The notes: a model not told the origin generated them from the letters alone. Positions 9,078-18,556 are shown, counted from the stretch's first letter. The stretch is 64,000 nt of DNA from an uncultured Bacilli bacterium (GCA_934130405.1 CAKOXX010000003.1:1-64000); one strand, 5' to 3'. Program-made: numbers and translations.

Positions 9078-10883
9078 TTAATTTTCTCTTAACACTAAAT
9101 AAATATAGCTAGTATAAAAAGGCATTAAAAAGACAAATGGCATACTATATCTAAAGTAGGTATTAGCAGGAGAAATGAAACAAATTAATAATGATAGAAA
9201 GCTTGGCAACATAGCAATTATGTATTTCTTTTCTTTTGAACATAGTAAGTAAACAATAATTGTTAATAAAGCCATAGCTGAAAATCCAATATTTGATAAT
9301 AAACCAACTACTGGTAAATAAGGAAATATTATTCCATAACCAGAAAGAACAGTTCTTAAAAATGATAATTTATTATAATGATAATTAACTAAATTATCTT
9401 CAGTTATTAATTTGTTATAATTTTTTCCAGAATAGATATACCAATTAGAAGTATCTGGATAAAAATAACCATAAGTATTATTTAAAGTTGCTTCTAAATA
9501 AGTTGCTGGATGAAGTAAGAACTCTTTCCACCAAACTTGGAAGTAATCTTTTAATTGTTTCTTTGTTGTATATTTATTATATTGATTTTTAACCGGATCA
9601 GCTAAGTTTGGATTATATCTTTCTTTTAATGTATCATAACCTAATACTTTATCTATTTTTTCTTTTTCTTCTTCACTAATTTCTTTTTCGTGTTCTTTTA
9701 CATATCTTGCTGTTTGTTGAAATGGTACTGATAATTGTTCTCTAACACTTCCTGCTGGTATCTTTAATGCTGGTAAAAGAACTTTATCATAACCTACATA
9801 AGTAGTTAAGACAAATAGTAATAAAACACTAAGACAAAGTAATTCTTTTCTTTTGTAGATAGCTAAGACAATTAAAGTTAATACGGCTACATAAATACCA
9901 TTATTTCTTAGTAGATATAGCAAAATACTTAAAGTACCAAGAGCAATATACTCTTTTGTTTCTATTTCTTTCTTATCTACTATTTTAAACAATGTCATTA
10001 CAAAGAAAATTAGTATAGCTGTATAAAGTGTATCTTTAACAGCACTCATTGCATAGAAAGGAAACATTGGTACTAATGAATAGATTGCTAATAAAACTAG
10101 TGCTAAGCTAAGTGACTTCTTTTTTTTATAAAGATACGAAATAGTACAAGCTAAGCTACTTGCTAAAGTAATACTTTGCATTATTGCATATAAAAATAAA
10201 CCAAAGTTATCACTACCAAATAAACGACCAATTTTTATAGAAGTCCCTAACAACATAGTATGAAATACTGGATGGTGATTAGTTAAGTTTACTTTATTTG
10301 ATAATGGAATAACATAATCTATATATTTTGTTTTTACATTGAAAAACTGTTTTATTTGAAAACTTGGGTCTTTTGATAAAATCAAAGGATAAAATGCTAA
10401 CATATAAATAGACCAAGCTATTAAGATAACTACTACTGAAAAGAGAAATGGGTGACTTTTAAATTTCTTAATTAGTTTATTATTAGTATTAATTTTAATA
10501 GATACTTTTCTTTCTAAAAATGTATCAATAAAACAAAATATTGTCTTTATTAAATAGTAATAGCAAAATAATTGAACTAAACTTATCAAAATAAGAGTAG
10601 GACTATTAAAGACTAATCCAAAAGAACCTATCTCTTTATAACTAGCTCCTATTACATAACAAAATGAGAAAATACCTGCTAAAATATGTTTTAAAGGAGA
10701 TGTCTTTTTATTATACCTTTTATAGAAAAGATAAAATGCTACAACTAGTATAGCCATTAATGAAAAACCTAGTTTTACTATATTTATATTAGGCATTACT
10801 TTATCATAAATCATTTTTTTATTAATTGACATTGCTAAAACAGTTAATACACTTAGTAGGAAATAAACTATTTTCTTCTTCAT
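9078..10883 (-). CDS. DUF6020 family polytopic membrane protein
   Basis: 601-aa membrane protein with about 12 helices spread through the chain. A long extracytoplasmic segment (about 370-470) carries PNLADPVKNQYNKYT and DTSNWYIYSG. The motif LTNHHPVFHTMLLG (about 200-213), after a WSIYMLAFYPLILSKDPSFQ segment, is characteristic of the DUF6020 family. These proteins look like GT-C type membrane glycosyltransferases, but their reaction is not established as far as I know. It is divergent from the GT2 fusion gene at 11022, which would fit a shared role in envelope sugar chemistry (inference). AAAGAGG precedes the ATG. Confidence 0.75.
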   Translation of the reverse strand: MKKKIVYFLLSVLTVLAMSINKKMIYDKVMPNINIVKLGFSLMAILVVAFYLFYKRYNKKTSPLKHILAGIFSFCYVIGASYKEIGSFGLVFNSPTLILISLVQLFCYYYLIKTIFCFIDTFLERKVSIKINTNNKLIKKFKSHPFLFSVVVILIAWSIYMLAFYPLILSKDPSFQIKQFFNVKTKYIDYVIPLSNKVNLTNHHPVFHTMLLGTSIKIGRLFGSDNFGLFLYAIMQSITLASSLACTISYLYKKKKSLSLALVLLAIYSLVPMFPFYAMSAVKDTLYTAILIFFVMTLFKIVDKKEIETKEYIALGTLSILLYLLRNNGIYVAVLTLIVLAIYKRKELLCLSVLLLFVLTTYVGYDKVLLPALKIPAGSVREQLSVPFQQTARYVKEHEKEISEEEKEKIDKVLGYDTLKERYNPNLADPVKNQYNKYTTKKQLKDYFQVWWKEFLLHPATYLEATLNNTYGYFYPDTSNWYIYSGKNYNKLITEDNLVNYHYNKLSFLRTVLSGYGIIFPYLPVVGLLSNIGFSAMALLTIIVYLLCSKEKKYIIAMLPSFLSLLICFISPANTYFRYSMPFVFLMPFYTSYIYLVLREN

Positions 10884-11021
10884 AAATACCTCTTTTCTAT
10901 TTAATTATATACTATTTAATAGAATTTTAACTATTTTTCTTCACTGATATTGTAAATAGTTGTCGTTTAATTACAGAAGTTAAATCAATTTTTACTTCAT
11001 AAGTTTTAATGAGGTGAAAAT

Positions 11022-12323
11022 ATGGGAACTAGTATTATTATTCTTACTTACAATAATTTAGAAAAAACAAAGTTATGTCTTGAAAGCATTAGAAAATATA
11101 CTAAGGAGGAAGTTTATGAAATTATCGTCGTTGATAATCATTCTACTGATGGAACAAAAGAATGGTTAAAGGTTCAAAATGATATAAAGGTTATTTACAA
11201 TGATACTAATTTAGGTTTTCCGATAGGTTGCAATCAAGGGATTGAAATAGCTAATCATAATTACGATATACTTCTTCTTAATAATGACACTATTGTTACT
11301 AGTAATTGGTTAACTAATTTAAGGAAGTGTTTATATCATAGTAATAGCATTGGAGCAGTTGGACCAATTTCTAATTGTAATGACAATTTACAAGGGTGTA
11401 ATTTTATTTATAATGATTATCAAGATATGCAAAGTAAAGCTAGTTTAAATAACATCAGTGATAATAATCGTTGGGAAGAAAAGGCCTTTTTAATTGGTTT
11501 TTGTCTTTTAATTAAAAGAGAAGTTATTAATAAGATTAAAGTTTTAGATACTAGTTATTCACCAGGTTATATAGAAGACAATGATTTATCATTACAAATC
11601 ATTTCTTTAGGATATAAACTATTTTTATGTCATGATTCATTCGTTTATCACGATAGAGGAACAGCATTCCGAAGTGATACTGCTAAGTTCAATGCACTTA
11701 TTCTAAAAAACAGACAAATATTTGAAAATAAATGGCATTTCTCTTGTTTTGAATTTGATAAGAGTAAAAATGCTTCTATTTTCTTAGGAAGTGGTAATAA
11801 TATTTTAGATTATAACTCTGGCATTGGGGTTTCTTCTTTAAGAATTAAATATTATTTTAAAAATGCTAATATCACTTCTCTTGAAAATGATGATGATAAG
11901 AGATTGTTTAGTAATAAGTTTTTTAAAACGGTTAAGTCTTTAGAAGAACTAGATAATTCTTTATTTGATACTATTTATATTGGTAATTCTTTAGAGTCCG
12001 ATGATAATCCCTTTGTTTTTCTTAAATCATTAAAAAGATATTTAACTACTAATGGAAAAATAGTTGGTGAATGTAAAAATATTGGTTCTATAAAAAACAT
12101 CAGTTTGTTATTAAGTGACAACTGGTATTATGAAAATTTTGAGAAACAAAATCATTTTACAAGTAATGATATTACTCATCTAGCAACTGATTCTGGCTAT
12201 AAGGTTACCACTCTTTATCCTTTCACTTGTAATTTAAGTGACAAAGAAAAAGAATTAGAAAAGTTATTTAGGTCTAATTCTCTTAATACTTACTATTATT
12301 CTTTTGTTCTTGAAAGACTATAA
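11022..12323 (+). CDS. Family 2 glycosyltransferase fused to a methyltransferase-like domain
   Basis: 433-aa cytoplasmic protein. Residues 1-240 form a GT-A glycosyltransferase of the rhamnosyltransferase-like GT2 group: TSIIILTYNN at the start, IIVVDNHSTDGT, NLGFPIGCNQG, and a metal-binding region LLLNNDTIV. Residues about 250-433 have the pattern of a class I SAM-dependent methyltransferase: LDYNSGIGVSSLRI where motif I would be, SLENDD after the second strand, and FDTIYIGNSLES before KRYLTTNGKIVGEC. Motif I is degenerate (no D/E-x-G-x-G-x-G), so this domain may be inactive. Convergent with popT, whose stop codon is directly adjacent. Confidence 0.82.
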   Translation: MGTSIIILTYNNLEKTKLCLESIRKYTKEEVYEIIVVDNHSTDGTKEWLKVQNDIKVIYNDTNLGFPIGCNQGIEIANHNYDILLLNNDTIVTSNWLTNLRKCLYHSNSIGAVGPISNCNDNLQGCNFIYNDYQDMQSKASLNNISDNNRWEEKAFLIGFCLLIKREVINKIKVLDTSYSPGYIEDNDLSLQIISLGYKLFLCHDSFVYHDRGTAFRSDTAKFNALILKNRQIFENKWHFSCFEFDKSKNASIFLGSGNNILDYNSGIGVSSLRIKYYFKNANITSLENDDDKRLFSNKFFKTVKSLEELDNSLFDTIYIGNSLESDDNPFVFLKSLKRYLTTNGKIVGECKNIGSIKNISLLLSDNWYYENFEKQNHFTSNDITHLATDSGYKVTTLYPFTCNLSDKEKELEKLFRSNSLNTYYYSFVLERL

Positions 12324-13211
12324 TTATTCATCTTTTGCTAATTCTTTTTTATAGAATGGTAAGTTTTTAACTTGTTGAAATGCTAATACTATTACTACTC
12401 CTATAATAAAGAATATTATGCTGAATGTCTTTAATGTCATTGCTGCTTGTGGAACTTTTAATGTTGTTGGTCCAATTACTATTGCATATAATGAACCAAT
12501 CATCATTCCAATAATAGCATATACAATGGCACTACGATGATTATCTAGTAGTTTCTTTATTAATCTTAAAACTGTTGCTACTCCGAAAAGTATACCAAGT
12601 CCTAAAGTAAATAGTAAAGCAAAGCTACTAAAATCGAAATGTAAAAAATCTTTTACACCATTGATTACTGGTATATATAAACCAAAAGATAAAAGAATTG
12701 TTGAACCAGAAATCCCTGGTAAAACCATTGCAGATATAGCAAGCATTCCTGCTATAAATATATAAACAAGCATTCCGATATTTAAGTGTGTTAAGTCTAG
12801 ATTACTTCCCATTTTTAATGATGATAATAAAATAACAGCTGCTGCTCCGATGATAGCCCAAATAATATTCTGATATTTTCCTTTAACAGATTCTTTTTCT
12901 TCCATAATCATTACTGGAATTGCTGCTATAATAAATCCTAAGAATAAGGAACTCATCTTGTATATTTCTTTATCAAATAAGTTAGCTAGAATAGTAACAG
13001 CTAAGCCCATTCCAACAATCCAACCTACAAATATCTTAGCTAGAAATTTAATTGATTTTATTCTTTCTTCTTTTGTACCTTTCATTAAATAGTTTAATGA
13101 GTTAATAAATTTATCAAAAAATCCCATTAAAAATGCGATTGTTCCGCCACTTACTCCTGGAACACTATCAGCTAATGCCATAAAGAAACCTCTTATGAAG
13201 TCAATAATCAT
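12324..13211 (-). CDS. popT: DUF368 family undecaprenyl-phosphate translocase (PopT-like)
   Basis: 295-aa polytopic membrane protein with about nine helices. Two pseudo-repeated glycine motifs, ADSVPGVSGGTIAFLMGF (about 14-31) and VLPGISGSTILLSFGLY (about 163-179), mark the DUF368 family. Members of this family have been reported as flippases that return undecaprenyl phosphate to the cytoplasmic face for reuse in wall and polymer synthesis. Function is assigned by family, not tested here. The stop codons of this gene and the GT2 fusion gene are adjacent with no room for a terminator between them. Confidence 0.88.
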   Translation of the reverse strand: MIIDFIRGFFMALADSVPGVSGGTIAFLMGFFDKFINSLNYLMKGTKEERIKSIKFLAKIFVGWIVGMGLAVTILANLFDKEIYKMSSLFLGFIIAAIPVMIMEEKESVKGKYQNIIWAIIGAAAVILLSSLKMGSNLDLTHLNIGMLVYIFIAGMLAISAMVLPGISGSTILLSFGLYIPVINGVKDFLHFDFSSFALLFTLGLGILFGVATVLRLIKKLLDNHRSAIVYAIIGMMIGSLYAIVIGPTTLKVPQAAMTLKTFSIIFFIIGVVIVLAFQQVKNLPFYKKELAKDE

Positions 13212-13360
13212 TAATATCCACCTTTCTTTATCATATTATGATTTTATTTATTTGATAATCACAAATGATATATTGAGTATAGCATAATTCCATAAAAAAA
13301 AATAGCTAGCATTTTTGTTATTCATGTCTTTGACCTGTGACCAATCTAGGACTTTATTCT

Positions 13361-13876
13361 TTAATATATTTTCTCTTGAGTAAATATATATTGATAAAAT
13401 TCTTCACAACTAAGGTGATATTTTTTTGGTTTTTGATATTCATATAAATGAACTTTATCAGTTGATTCTATTTCATCTTTTCTACTTCTTAAAAACTTTT
13501 CTTTAACATCTAATAATAACTCATTCAAAGTATTATACTCATGAATACCTTTTTCATCATACCAAGAATGTTCAAACCAGTAGACTTTATTATTCTTATA
13601 AAATACAAGAAAAGTATGTGATGGCAAACCAGCATGATTGTCTATATAAATGAAGTATGTTTCATTTTTTATATTTTTATCTGTAAATAATTTTCTTTCT
13701 AATTCAACCTGGTCCCAACAGACCCCTTTCTTTTTTACTAATAATTCTTCTGGTGACATAAGATAATAAACTTTACTAAAAACTTGTTCTACGTCTTTAT
13801 CTTTGAAGATGTCGTTTAAAGACTTATCTAAAAACCCATACTCGATAGTGTCCATTATTTTCATTATTTCATTCAT
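13361..13876 (-). CDS. Transglutaminase-like cysteine protein
   Basis: 171-aa cytoplasmic protein with the pattern of the transglutaminase/cysteine-protease fold: KKGVCWDQVELERKLF with Cys at about 53, then GLPSHTFLVFY with His at about 87, then a strand VYWFEHSW that would supply the acidic third residue. There is no signal peptide. Small stand-alone proteins of this type are common in Firmicutes, and their substrates are generally unknown. It sits 24 bases downstream of the nitroreductase gene and may share its mRNA. Confidence 0.7.
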   Translation of the reverse strand: MNEIMKIMDTIEYGFLDKSLNDIFKDKDVEQVFSKVYYLMSPEELLVKKKGVCWDQVELERKLFTDKNIKNETYFIYIDNHAGLPSHTFLVFYKNNKVYWFEHSWYDEKGIHEYNTLNELLLDVKEKFLRSRKDEIESTDKVHLYEYQKPKKYHLSCEEFYQYIFTQEKIY

Positions 13877-13900
13877 AAAGTTTCACATCCTATACTACTA

Positions 13901-14431
13901 TTATCTTATATAATATATATAATTATCTTTACGAGGAGTTGCTTTTGGAGTTTCTTTATTTTTGTAACCTAATGCACAAAAACCAATCCCTTCATAGTCT
14001 CCTTCTATTTCTAAATTTTTAAGTAATTCTTTTCCTAGTGGTAATTCAAATTCTTCCTTCGCTCTATGAATCCAAATACTACCCAAACCTAAACTTTCAG
14101 CAGCATTTAACATATTGCCAAGAACTAAACTTCCATCATAAATATAGGTTGGTACAGTTTTGTCAGCTAAGACTGCTAAAATAACTGGTGCTCCATAAAA
14201 TGGATCAATAGCTTCTTTAAAGTCAGCTATTTTTCTATTCTCTTCAGCAACTTTATCACGTATTTCTTTATTAGTTATTGCTATAATGATTGGGGATTGT
14301 TTTCCATGCCCAGTTGGAGCATAAGTACCTGCTTCTATAATAGCTTTTAATTCTTCTTCTGTTATCATATCACTCTTGAAATCTCTACAACTTCTTCTAC
14401 TTTTTAAATCCTCTAATGTTTTATTCATCAT
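13901..14431 (-). CDS. Nitroreductase family protein
   Basis: 176-aa FMN-dependent oxidoreductase, normally a homodimer using NAD(P)H. The N-terminus has LKSRRSCRDFKSDMITEEEL, the usual FMN-phosphate-binding Arg/Ser stretch, followed by TYAPTGHGKQ. The C-terminal part contains LGLGSIWIHRAKEE and GDYEGIGFCALGY. The chain is short, as in the smallest members of the family. Substrate cannot be told from sequence. The gene precedes the transglutaminase-like gene in the same direction. Confidence 0.88.
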   Translation of the reverse strand: MMNKTLEDLKSRRSCRDFKSDMITEEELKAIIEAGTYAPTGHGKQSPIIIAITNKEIRDKVAEENRKIADFKEAIDPFYGAPVILAVLADKTVPTYIYDGSLVLGNMLNAAESLGLGSIWIHRAKEEFELPLGKELLKNLEIEGDYEGIGFCALGYKNKETPKATPRKDNYIYYIR

Positions 14432-14515
14432 TTATTCTCTCCTTTACTATTATCATTTTCTAATACTACTTGATATTTATCAATAAAAACTTGATTGTTA
14501 ATTACTTTTTCACTT

Positions 14516-15400
14516 TCAAAAAAATGAAATTTGCTTATTATTAATTTTCATTTTTTTGTAAGCCTTTATAATATCTTCCATATTATACAAAATATTATAT
14601 TTGTCACACTCTTCAGTAAAAACTTTATATAATTTCTTATAGTTTGGAACAATACAATCGTATCTATCTCCATAATATTTCATATATTTTTCCTTTAAAT
14701 CTTTGAAGTTTTCGTCTAATTTTTCATAATAATAATCTCTTTGATTTTCTCTTAAAGTCATTCCCATATAAGTATGAATAAACTTAGCACCATTTTCAGA
14801 AGCAAGTTTTACTAATTCTTTTATGTCTTTCTCATTATCAGTAATAAATGGTAAAACTGGATTCATCATAATACCTGCAAAAATTCCATTATCATTTAAT
14901 ATTTTAATAGCTTTTAGTCTTCTAGAAGAAACACAAACATTTGGTTCAATTATTTTTGACAACTCATCATTTGGAGTTGTTATGGTGAATTTAACTATAA
15001 CATTATTATTTAAGTTTATTTTTTCTAATAACTCTATATCGCGTAAAATTAAATCGCTTTTAGTATCTATTGAAACGCCAAAACCATATTTTGCTATAAG
15101 TTCTAATGCTTTTCTAGTTTGTTCATATTGTTGTTCTAGTGGATTGTAGGTATCTGACATTGCACCAATACCAATTATTCCTCTTGATTTTTTGCTTAAT
15201 TCTTTTTCTAAAATATAAAGTGCATTTTCTTTACCACGAACTATATCAAAATTATCTATATGATAACAATTACTCCTACTATCACAATAAATACAACCGT
15301 GAGTACAGCCTTTATATAAGTTCATATTATAATCTATACCATACCAATTGGCACCATACTTTACTTTAGTTAAAATCGTTTTTGCTTTAATAAATTCCAT
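14516..15400 (-). CDS. SPL family radical SAM protein
   Basis: 294-aa radical SAM enzyme. The cluster motif is CTHGCIYCD (CxxxCxxC) at about residues 32-39, preceded by YNMNLYKG, a combination typical of the spore-photoproduct-lyase-like radical SAM group. A TIM-barrel-like core follows (GIGAMSDTYNPLEQQ, VIVKFTITTPND, AGIMMNPVLPFITDNE). True spore photoproduct lyases carry an extra conserved Cys near the C-terminus. The only late cysteines here are in DCIVPNYK and TEECDKYN, so DNA repair activity is uncertain. Likely role unknown within the family. Confidence 0.82.
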   Translation of the reverse strand: MEFIKAKTILTKVKYGANWYGIDYNMNLYKGCTHGCIYCDSRSNCYHIDNFDIVRGKENALYILEKELSKKSRGIIGIGAMSDTYNPLEQQYEQTRKALELIAKYGFGVSIDTKSDLILRDIELLEKINLNNNVIVKFTITTPNDELSKIIEPNVCVSSRRLKAIKILNDNGIFAGIMMNPVLPFITDNEKDIKELVKLASENGAKFIHTYMGMTLRENQRDYYYEKLDENFKDLKEKYMKYYGDRYDCIVPNYKKLYKVFTEECDKYNILYNMEDIIKAYKKMKINNKQISFF

Positions 15401-15530
15401 TACTATCTTTCTTTCTATTAAATTATAAATAGTCCTAAAAGCATTAATAATGTAAAGACAACTATTATTAATTTATTTAACTTTGTATTTTCTCTTACTT
15501 ATATTATACTTCTCTTGAGCAAGACAAAAA

Positions 15531-15555
15531 AGAAAAAACTAACTGCTATAGTTAG
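15531..15555 (-). terminator. Terminator downstream of tRNA-Thr
   Basis: On the minus strand CTAACT pairs with AGTTAG around a 5-base loop and is followed by TTTTTT. It lies about 50 bases beyond the tRNA 3' end. The stretch 15401-15734 holds only this, the tRNA and its upstream signals. Confidence 0.7.
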
Positions 15556-15606
15556 GATTATTACTTTTTATAAGAGTTTTATATTAACATTTTTTAAATT
15601 ATTTAA

Positions 15607-15682
15607 TGGTGCCGACTAAAGGACTCGAACCTTCGACCTACGCGTTACGAATGCGTTGCTCTACCAACTAAGCTAAGTCGGC
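15607..15682 (-). tRNA. tRNA-Thr (anticodon CGT)
   Basis: 76-nt cloverleaf with a 7-bp acceptor stem GCCGACT/AGTCGGC, D-arm, anticodon loop TTCGTAA giving anticodon CGT, variable loop AGGTC, T-arm GAAGG-TTCGAGT-CCTTT, discriminator A and an encoded CCA. The anticodon stem ACGCA/CGCGT has an A-C mismatch next to the loop (position 31-39). CGT reads ACG, a rare codon in such an AT-rich genome. Confidence 0.93.
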
Positions 15683-15703
15683 ATGTAGAAACTTTACTAC
15701 TTA

Positions 15704-15732
15704 AGTATAGCAAAGTTTTTTTATTTTTTAAA
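15704..15732 (-). promoter_or_regulatory. Probable promoter of tRNA-Thr
   Basis: On the minus strand a TATACT -10 box (15704-15709) lies 17 bases from a weak -35 TTTAAA (15727-15732), about 21 bases before the tRNA 5' end. It overlaps a hairpin that looks like a plus-strand terminator (15687-15722). Confidence 0.4.
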
Positions 15733-15734
15733 GA

Positions 15735-18035
15735 CTATTCTGTTCTAAGTGCAATAACTGGATCTTTTTTACTAGCCATCTTAGCAGGAATAAAACCACT
15801 AAGTACTGTTAAAGAAACACTAATTAGTAAGAGAATAATAGCATGAATAGGATTAAGTTTAGCAACAGAAGCTAGTCCTGATAAATTTTCTATTATTTTA
15901 TTAGCTGGAAATGTTAATAAATATGCAATAGTTAATCCTAAGATTCCACTACATAAACCAATTAACATAGTTTCAGCATTAAACACTCTTGTTATGTCTT
16001 TAGCTCTTGCTCCTAAAGCTCTTAAAATTCCAATTTCCTTAGTTCTTTCCAAAACTGATATATAAGTAATTATTGCTATCATTATACTAGATACCACTAA
16101 AGAAATTGAAGAGAAAGCAATTAAAACTACTGTAATAGCATCCATTATACCACTTGATAAACTACTCATTAGTTTAGCCATATCGGTATAAGTTATCTTA
16201 TCAGTATCTACTTTATTTTTATTATACCTATCTAAGTAACTTGTTATTTTATCTTTACTTTTAAAATCTTTTGGATAAAGATAAATAACTGCTGGAATTT
16301 CATCTGCTCCTAAATAAGCAAGAACATCATTCTTAGTTGTAGTATCATCAAAACTTGCTCCTGTTAAGATATTGTAATCTAATTCTTCTTGTCTCTTTAC
16401 AATATCACTTGCTTTATTTATAGAAATAATCTTATCAACTAATGCTCCTGTATAAAAAATAGCAGCTTGATTAGTAAACATTTCTTTATCTTCTTTACCC
16501 CTAATAATAGCTTTTATTTTAACAGTTATACTATTGGTACTATTATACATTTTTTCATAATTACTATCAGGAATGAAGTTTGCCCCTAATTGTTTATAAT
16601 AGTCATTATTAGTAATTAGTTTAATTTCTTTATTTAAGATATCATCAAATGAGATATTTTTAGTTGAATCAAAGCCTAAACTTTCAATTAATGATTTATC
16701 AACACCATTTTTTGAATCTATTGCTAAAATTAAACCTATTTCTTTACTGTCAATACTACCAGCTAATACATCATAATTATCTTCCACTACACCAGTTTCT
16801 TTTTCACTAGTTCTAGTTGGAAATAATTGATATGACATACTGTTCGATATATCTATTTTTTTATAATTATTATCTTCATCCACAGTTACTAAATTAAGTC
16901 CAGTCTTTTTAAGATATGATATTCCACTCAAAAGATTTTTATCAATACTATCTACGTAGTTTAAATAATCAGAAGTAATATTATTAGTATGAATCATTTT
17001 TTCCACAACTGATTCTGTTGGTTTTACTACCTTTTCATTTGGATATTTATCTTTCTTATCAGTATTAGTTTGCATTTGTTCTTCAAGAGTTGATTCATCC
17101 ATTTGCATAGCTTGACTACTAATAGTTATTGGCATTTGTGATAAGGTGCTTTTCTCAAATTTATCTATTTGAAGTTGAAAACCATTTGATAAAGATAGAA
17201 TTAAAGCAATACCAATTATTCCAATTGAAGCAGCAAAAGCTGTTAAAAAGGTTCTACCTTTCTTTGTTTTTATGTTATTAAAAGATAAATGAATTGCTGA
17301 TAAATAACTTAATACTGTTTTTCTAATATGAACTTTACCAAGATTTTCTTCTTCACTATTAATAGGATTTGAATCTGATAAAATTTTTCCATCTTTAAAT
17401 TCTATTATTCTATTAGCATAGTCTTTAGCAAGCTCTGGATTGTGAGTTACCATTATTACCAATTTATCTTTAGCTATTTCTCTAATAAGATTCATTATCT
17501 GAACACTAGTAGCAGAATCAAGCGCTCCAGTTGGTTCATCAGCAAGAATTATATCAGGGTCATTTACTAAACTTCGAGCAATAGCTACTCTTTGCATTTG
17601 ACCACCACTTAATTGATTAGGTTTCTTATAGGCATGGTCTTTTAAGCCGACTTTTTCTAAAGCTTCTAAAGCTTTTTCTTTCTTATTTTTTCTTTTATAG
17701 CCAGATAAAGTTAAAGCCATTTCCACATTTTCTAAGACACTTATATGACTTATCAAGTTATAAGACTGAAAAATAAAACCGACACAATTATTTCGATAAC
17801 TATCCCATTCTGTTGCTTTAAACTTTTTTGTACTTTTTCCATTAATAATTAAATCACCAGAATCATATCTATCTAAACCACCAATTATATTTAGTAAAGT
17901 TGTTTTTCCACTACCTGAAGGGCCAAGAATAGCAACAAACTCATTTTTTCGAAAACTTAAATCCACGTTTTTCAAAGCATGTTGAATAAAGTTGCCAGTT
18001 TTATAACTTTTATTTATATTTTTTAATTCTAACAT
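15735..18035 (-). CDS. ABC transporter, fused ATPase and FtsX-type permease (MacB-like)
   Basis: 766-aa protein that joins both transporter halves in one chain. Residues 1-225 are an ATPase of the LolD/MacB type: Walker A GPSGSGKTT (about 39-47), Q-loop FQSYN, signature LSGGQMQRVAIA (about 142-153), Walker B IILADEPTGALDS. A membrane helix at about 260-285 leads into a large extracytoplasmic domain, then three C-terminal helices with SYISVLERTKEIGILRALGA, the usual FtsX-permease feature. This architecture is used for mechanotransmission or for export of peptides and antibiotics. No periplasmic partner or two-component system adjoins it, so the cargo is unknown. Confidence 0.9.
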   Translation of the reverse strand: MLELKNINKSYKTGNFIQHALKNVDLSFRKNEFVAILGPSGSGKTTLLNIIGGLDRYDSGDLIINGKSTKKFKATEWDSYRNNCVGFIFQSYNLISHISVLENVEMALTLSGYKRKNKKEKALEALEKVGLKDHAYKKPNQLSGGQMQRVAIARSLVNDPDIILADEPTGALDSATSVQIMNLIREIAKDKLVIMVTHNPELAKDYANRIIEFKDGKILSDSNPINSEEENLGKVHIRKTVLSYLSAIHLSFNNIKTKKGRTFLTAFAASIGIIGIALILSLSNGFQLQIDKFEKSTLSQMPITISSQAMQMDESTLEEQMQTNTDKKDKYPNEKVVKPTESVVEKMIHTNNITSDYLNYVDSIDKNLLSGISYLKKTGLNLVTVDEDNNYKKIDISNSMSYQLFPTRTSEKETGVVEDNYDVLAGSIDSKEIGLILAIDSKNGVDKSLIESLGFDSTKNISFDDILNKEIKLITNNDYYKQLGANFIPDSNYEKMYNSTNSITVKIKAIIRGKEDKEMFTNQAAIFYTGALVDKIISINKASDIVKRQEELDYNILTGASFDDTTTKNDVLAYLGADEIPAVIYLYPKDFKSKDKITSYLDRYNKNKVDTDKITYTDMAKLMSSLSSGIMDAITVVLIAFSSISLVVSSIMIAIITYISVLERTKEIGILRALGARAKDITRVFNAETMLIGLCSGILGLTIAYLLTFPANKIIENLSGLASVAKLNPIHAIILLLISVSLTVLSGFIPAKMASKKDPVIALRTE

Positions 18036-18092
18036 AATTCACCTTCTCTTTATAAGTATATCATTATTTTACCTAAAATTTCCTCAATTGCA

Positions 18093-18119
18093 AAAGAAAA
18101 AACTGTTTTCCACAGTTTT
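18093..18119 (-). terminator. Terminator after the CotF-like cluster
   Basis: On the minus strand AAAACTG pairs with CAGTTTT around a 7-base loop and is followed by T residues. It overlaps the stop of the gene at 18118. Confidence 0.7.
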
Positions 18120-18555
18120 ATAAGTATTCTTTTAGTTTATCCACAGTTTTCTGTTGAAACTTTAAAAAGTCTTCGGCTAATTTCTTATCTTCCTTATTGG
18201 CTTCTTTAGTAAAGTCTTTGATTTTCTTTTCCATTTCAATAGAACCCATTGATACCCCTTTAATTAACATATCAGCTATAGCAGCATCGCTATTATCTTT
18301 CTTTACTTCCTTACTAATTCCCATAGTGGACATCATCTTGGCAATAAGTCCGTCTTCTTCTAGTTTGATATTTTCTTTTTTTAGTTGTTCCTTCGCTTTA
18401 CTTTTAAATTCTTGATATTCTTTTAAAATATCTTCTGCTAAGCCTTTAATCTTATTATCTCTTTCTTTGAGTTCTTCTAATAAGTGCTCCATCGTATAAC
18501 TTCCCATCGAAGCATCTTTATATATATGTTCTAATAATTCATTTGTTTCTTTCAT
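18118..18555 (-). CDS. Helical protein with internal duplication, CotF-like cluster
   Basis: 145-aa soluble, highly charged helical protein that I cannot name. It has two related halves. ASMGSYTMEHLLEEL near residue 15 and VSMGSIEMEKKIKDF near residue 100 align, each followed by a long helix with Lys/Glu/Gln-rich heptad-like pattern and a KLAED/GLAED motif. This suggests a four-helix bundle built from a duplicated two-helix unit, as in ferritin-like helical bundles. No obvious metal ligands (ExxH) are present. It is the last gene of a three-gene unit, one base after the CotF-like gene, and is closed by a terminator. Confidence 0.6.
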   Translation of the reverse strand: MKETNELLEHIYKDASMGSYTMEHLLEELKERDNKIKGLAEDILKEYQEFKSKAKEQLKKENIKLEEDGLIAKMMSTMGISKEVKKDNSDAAIADMLIKGVSMGSIEMEKKIKDFTKEANKEDKKLAEDFLKFQQKTVDKLKEYL

Positions 18556-18556
18556 A

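Noticed and set aside
13285..13310. Palindrome with GCTAGC core as a terminator of the transglutaminase-like gene or popT promoter site
   Set aside because: The GCTAGC core has no loop, and the flanking A/T pairs are short. Pairing is too weak to call either function.
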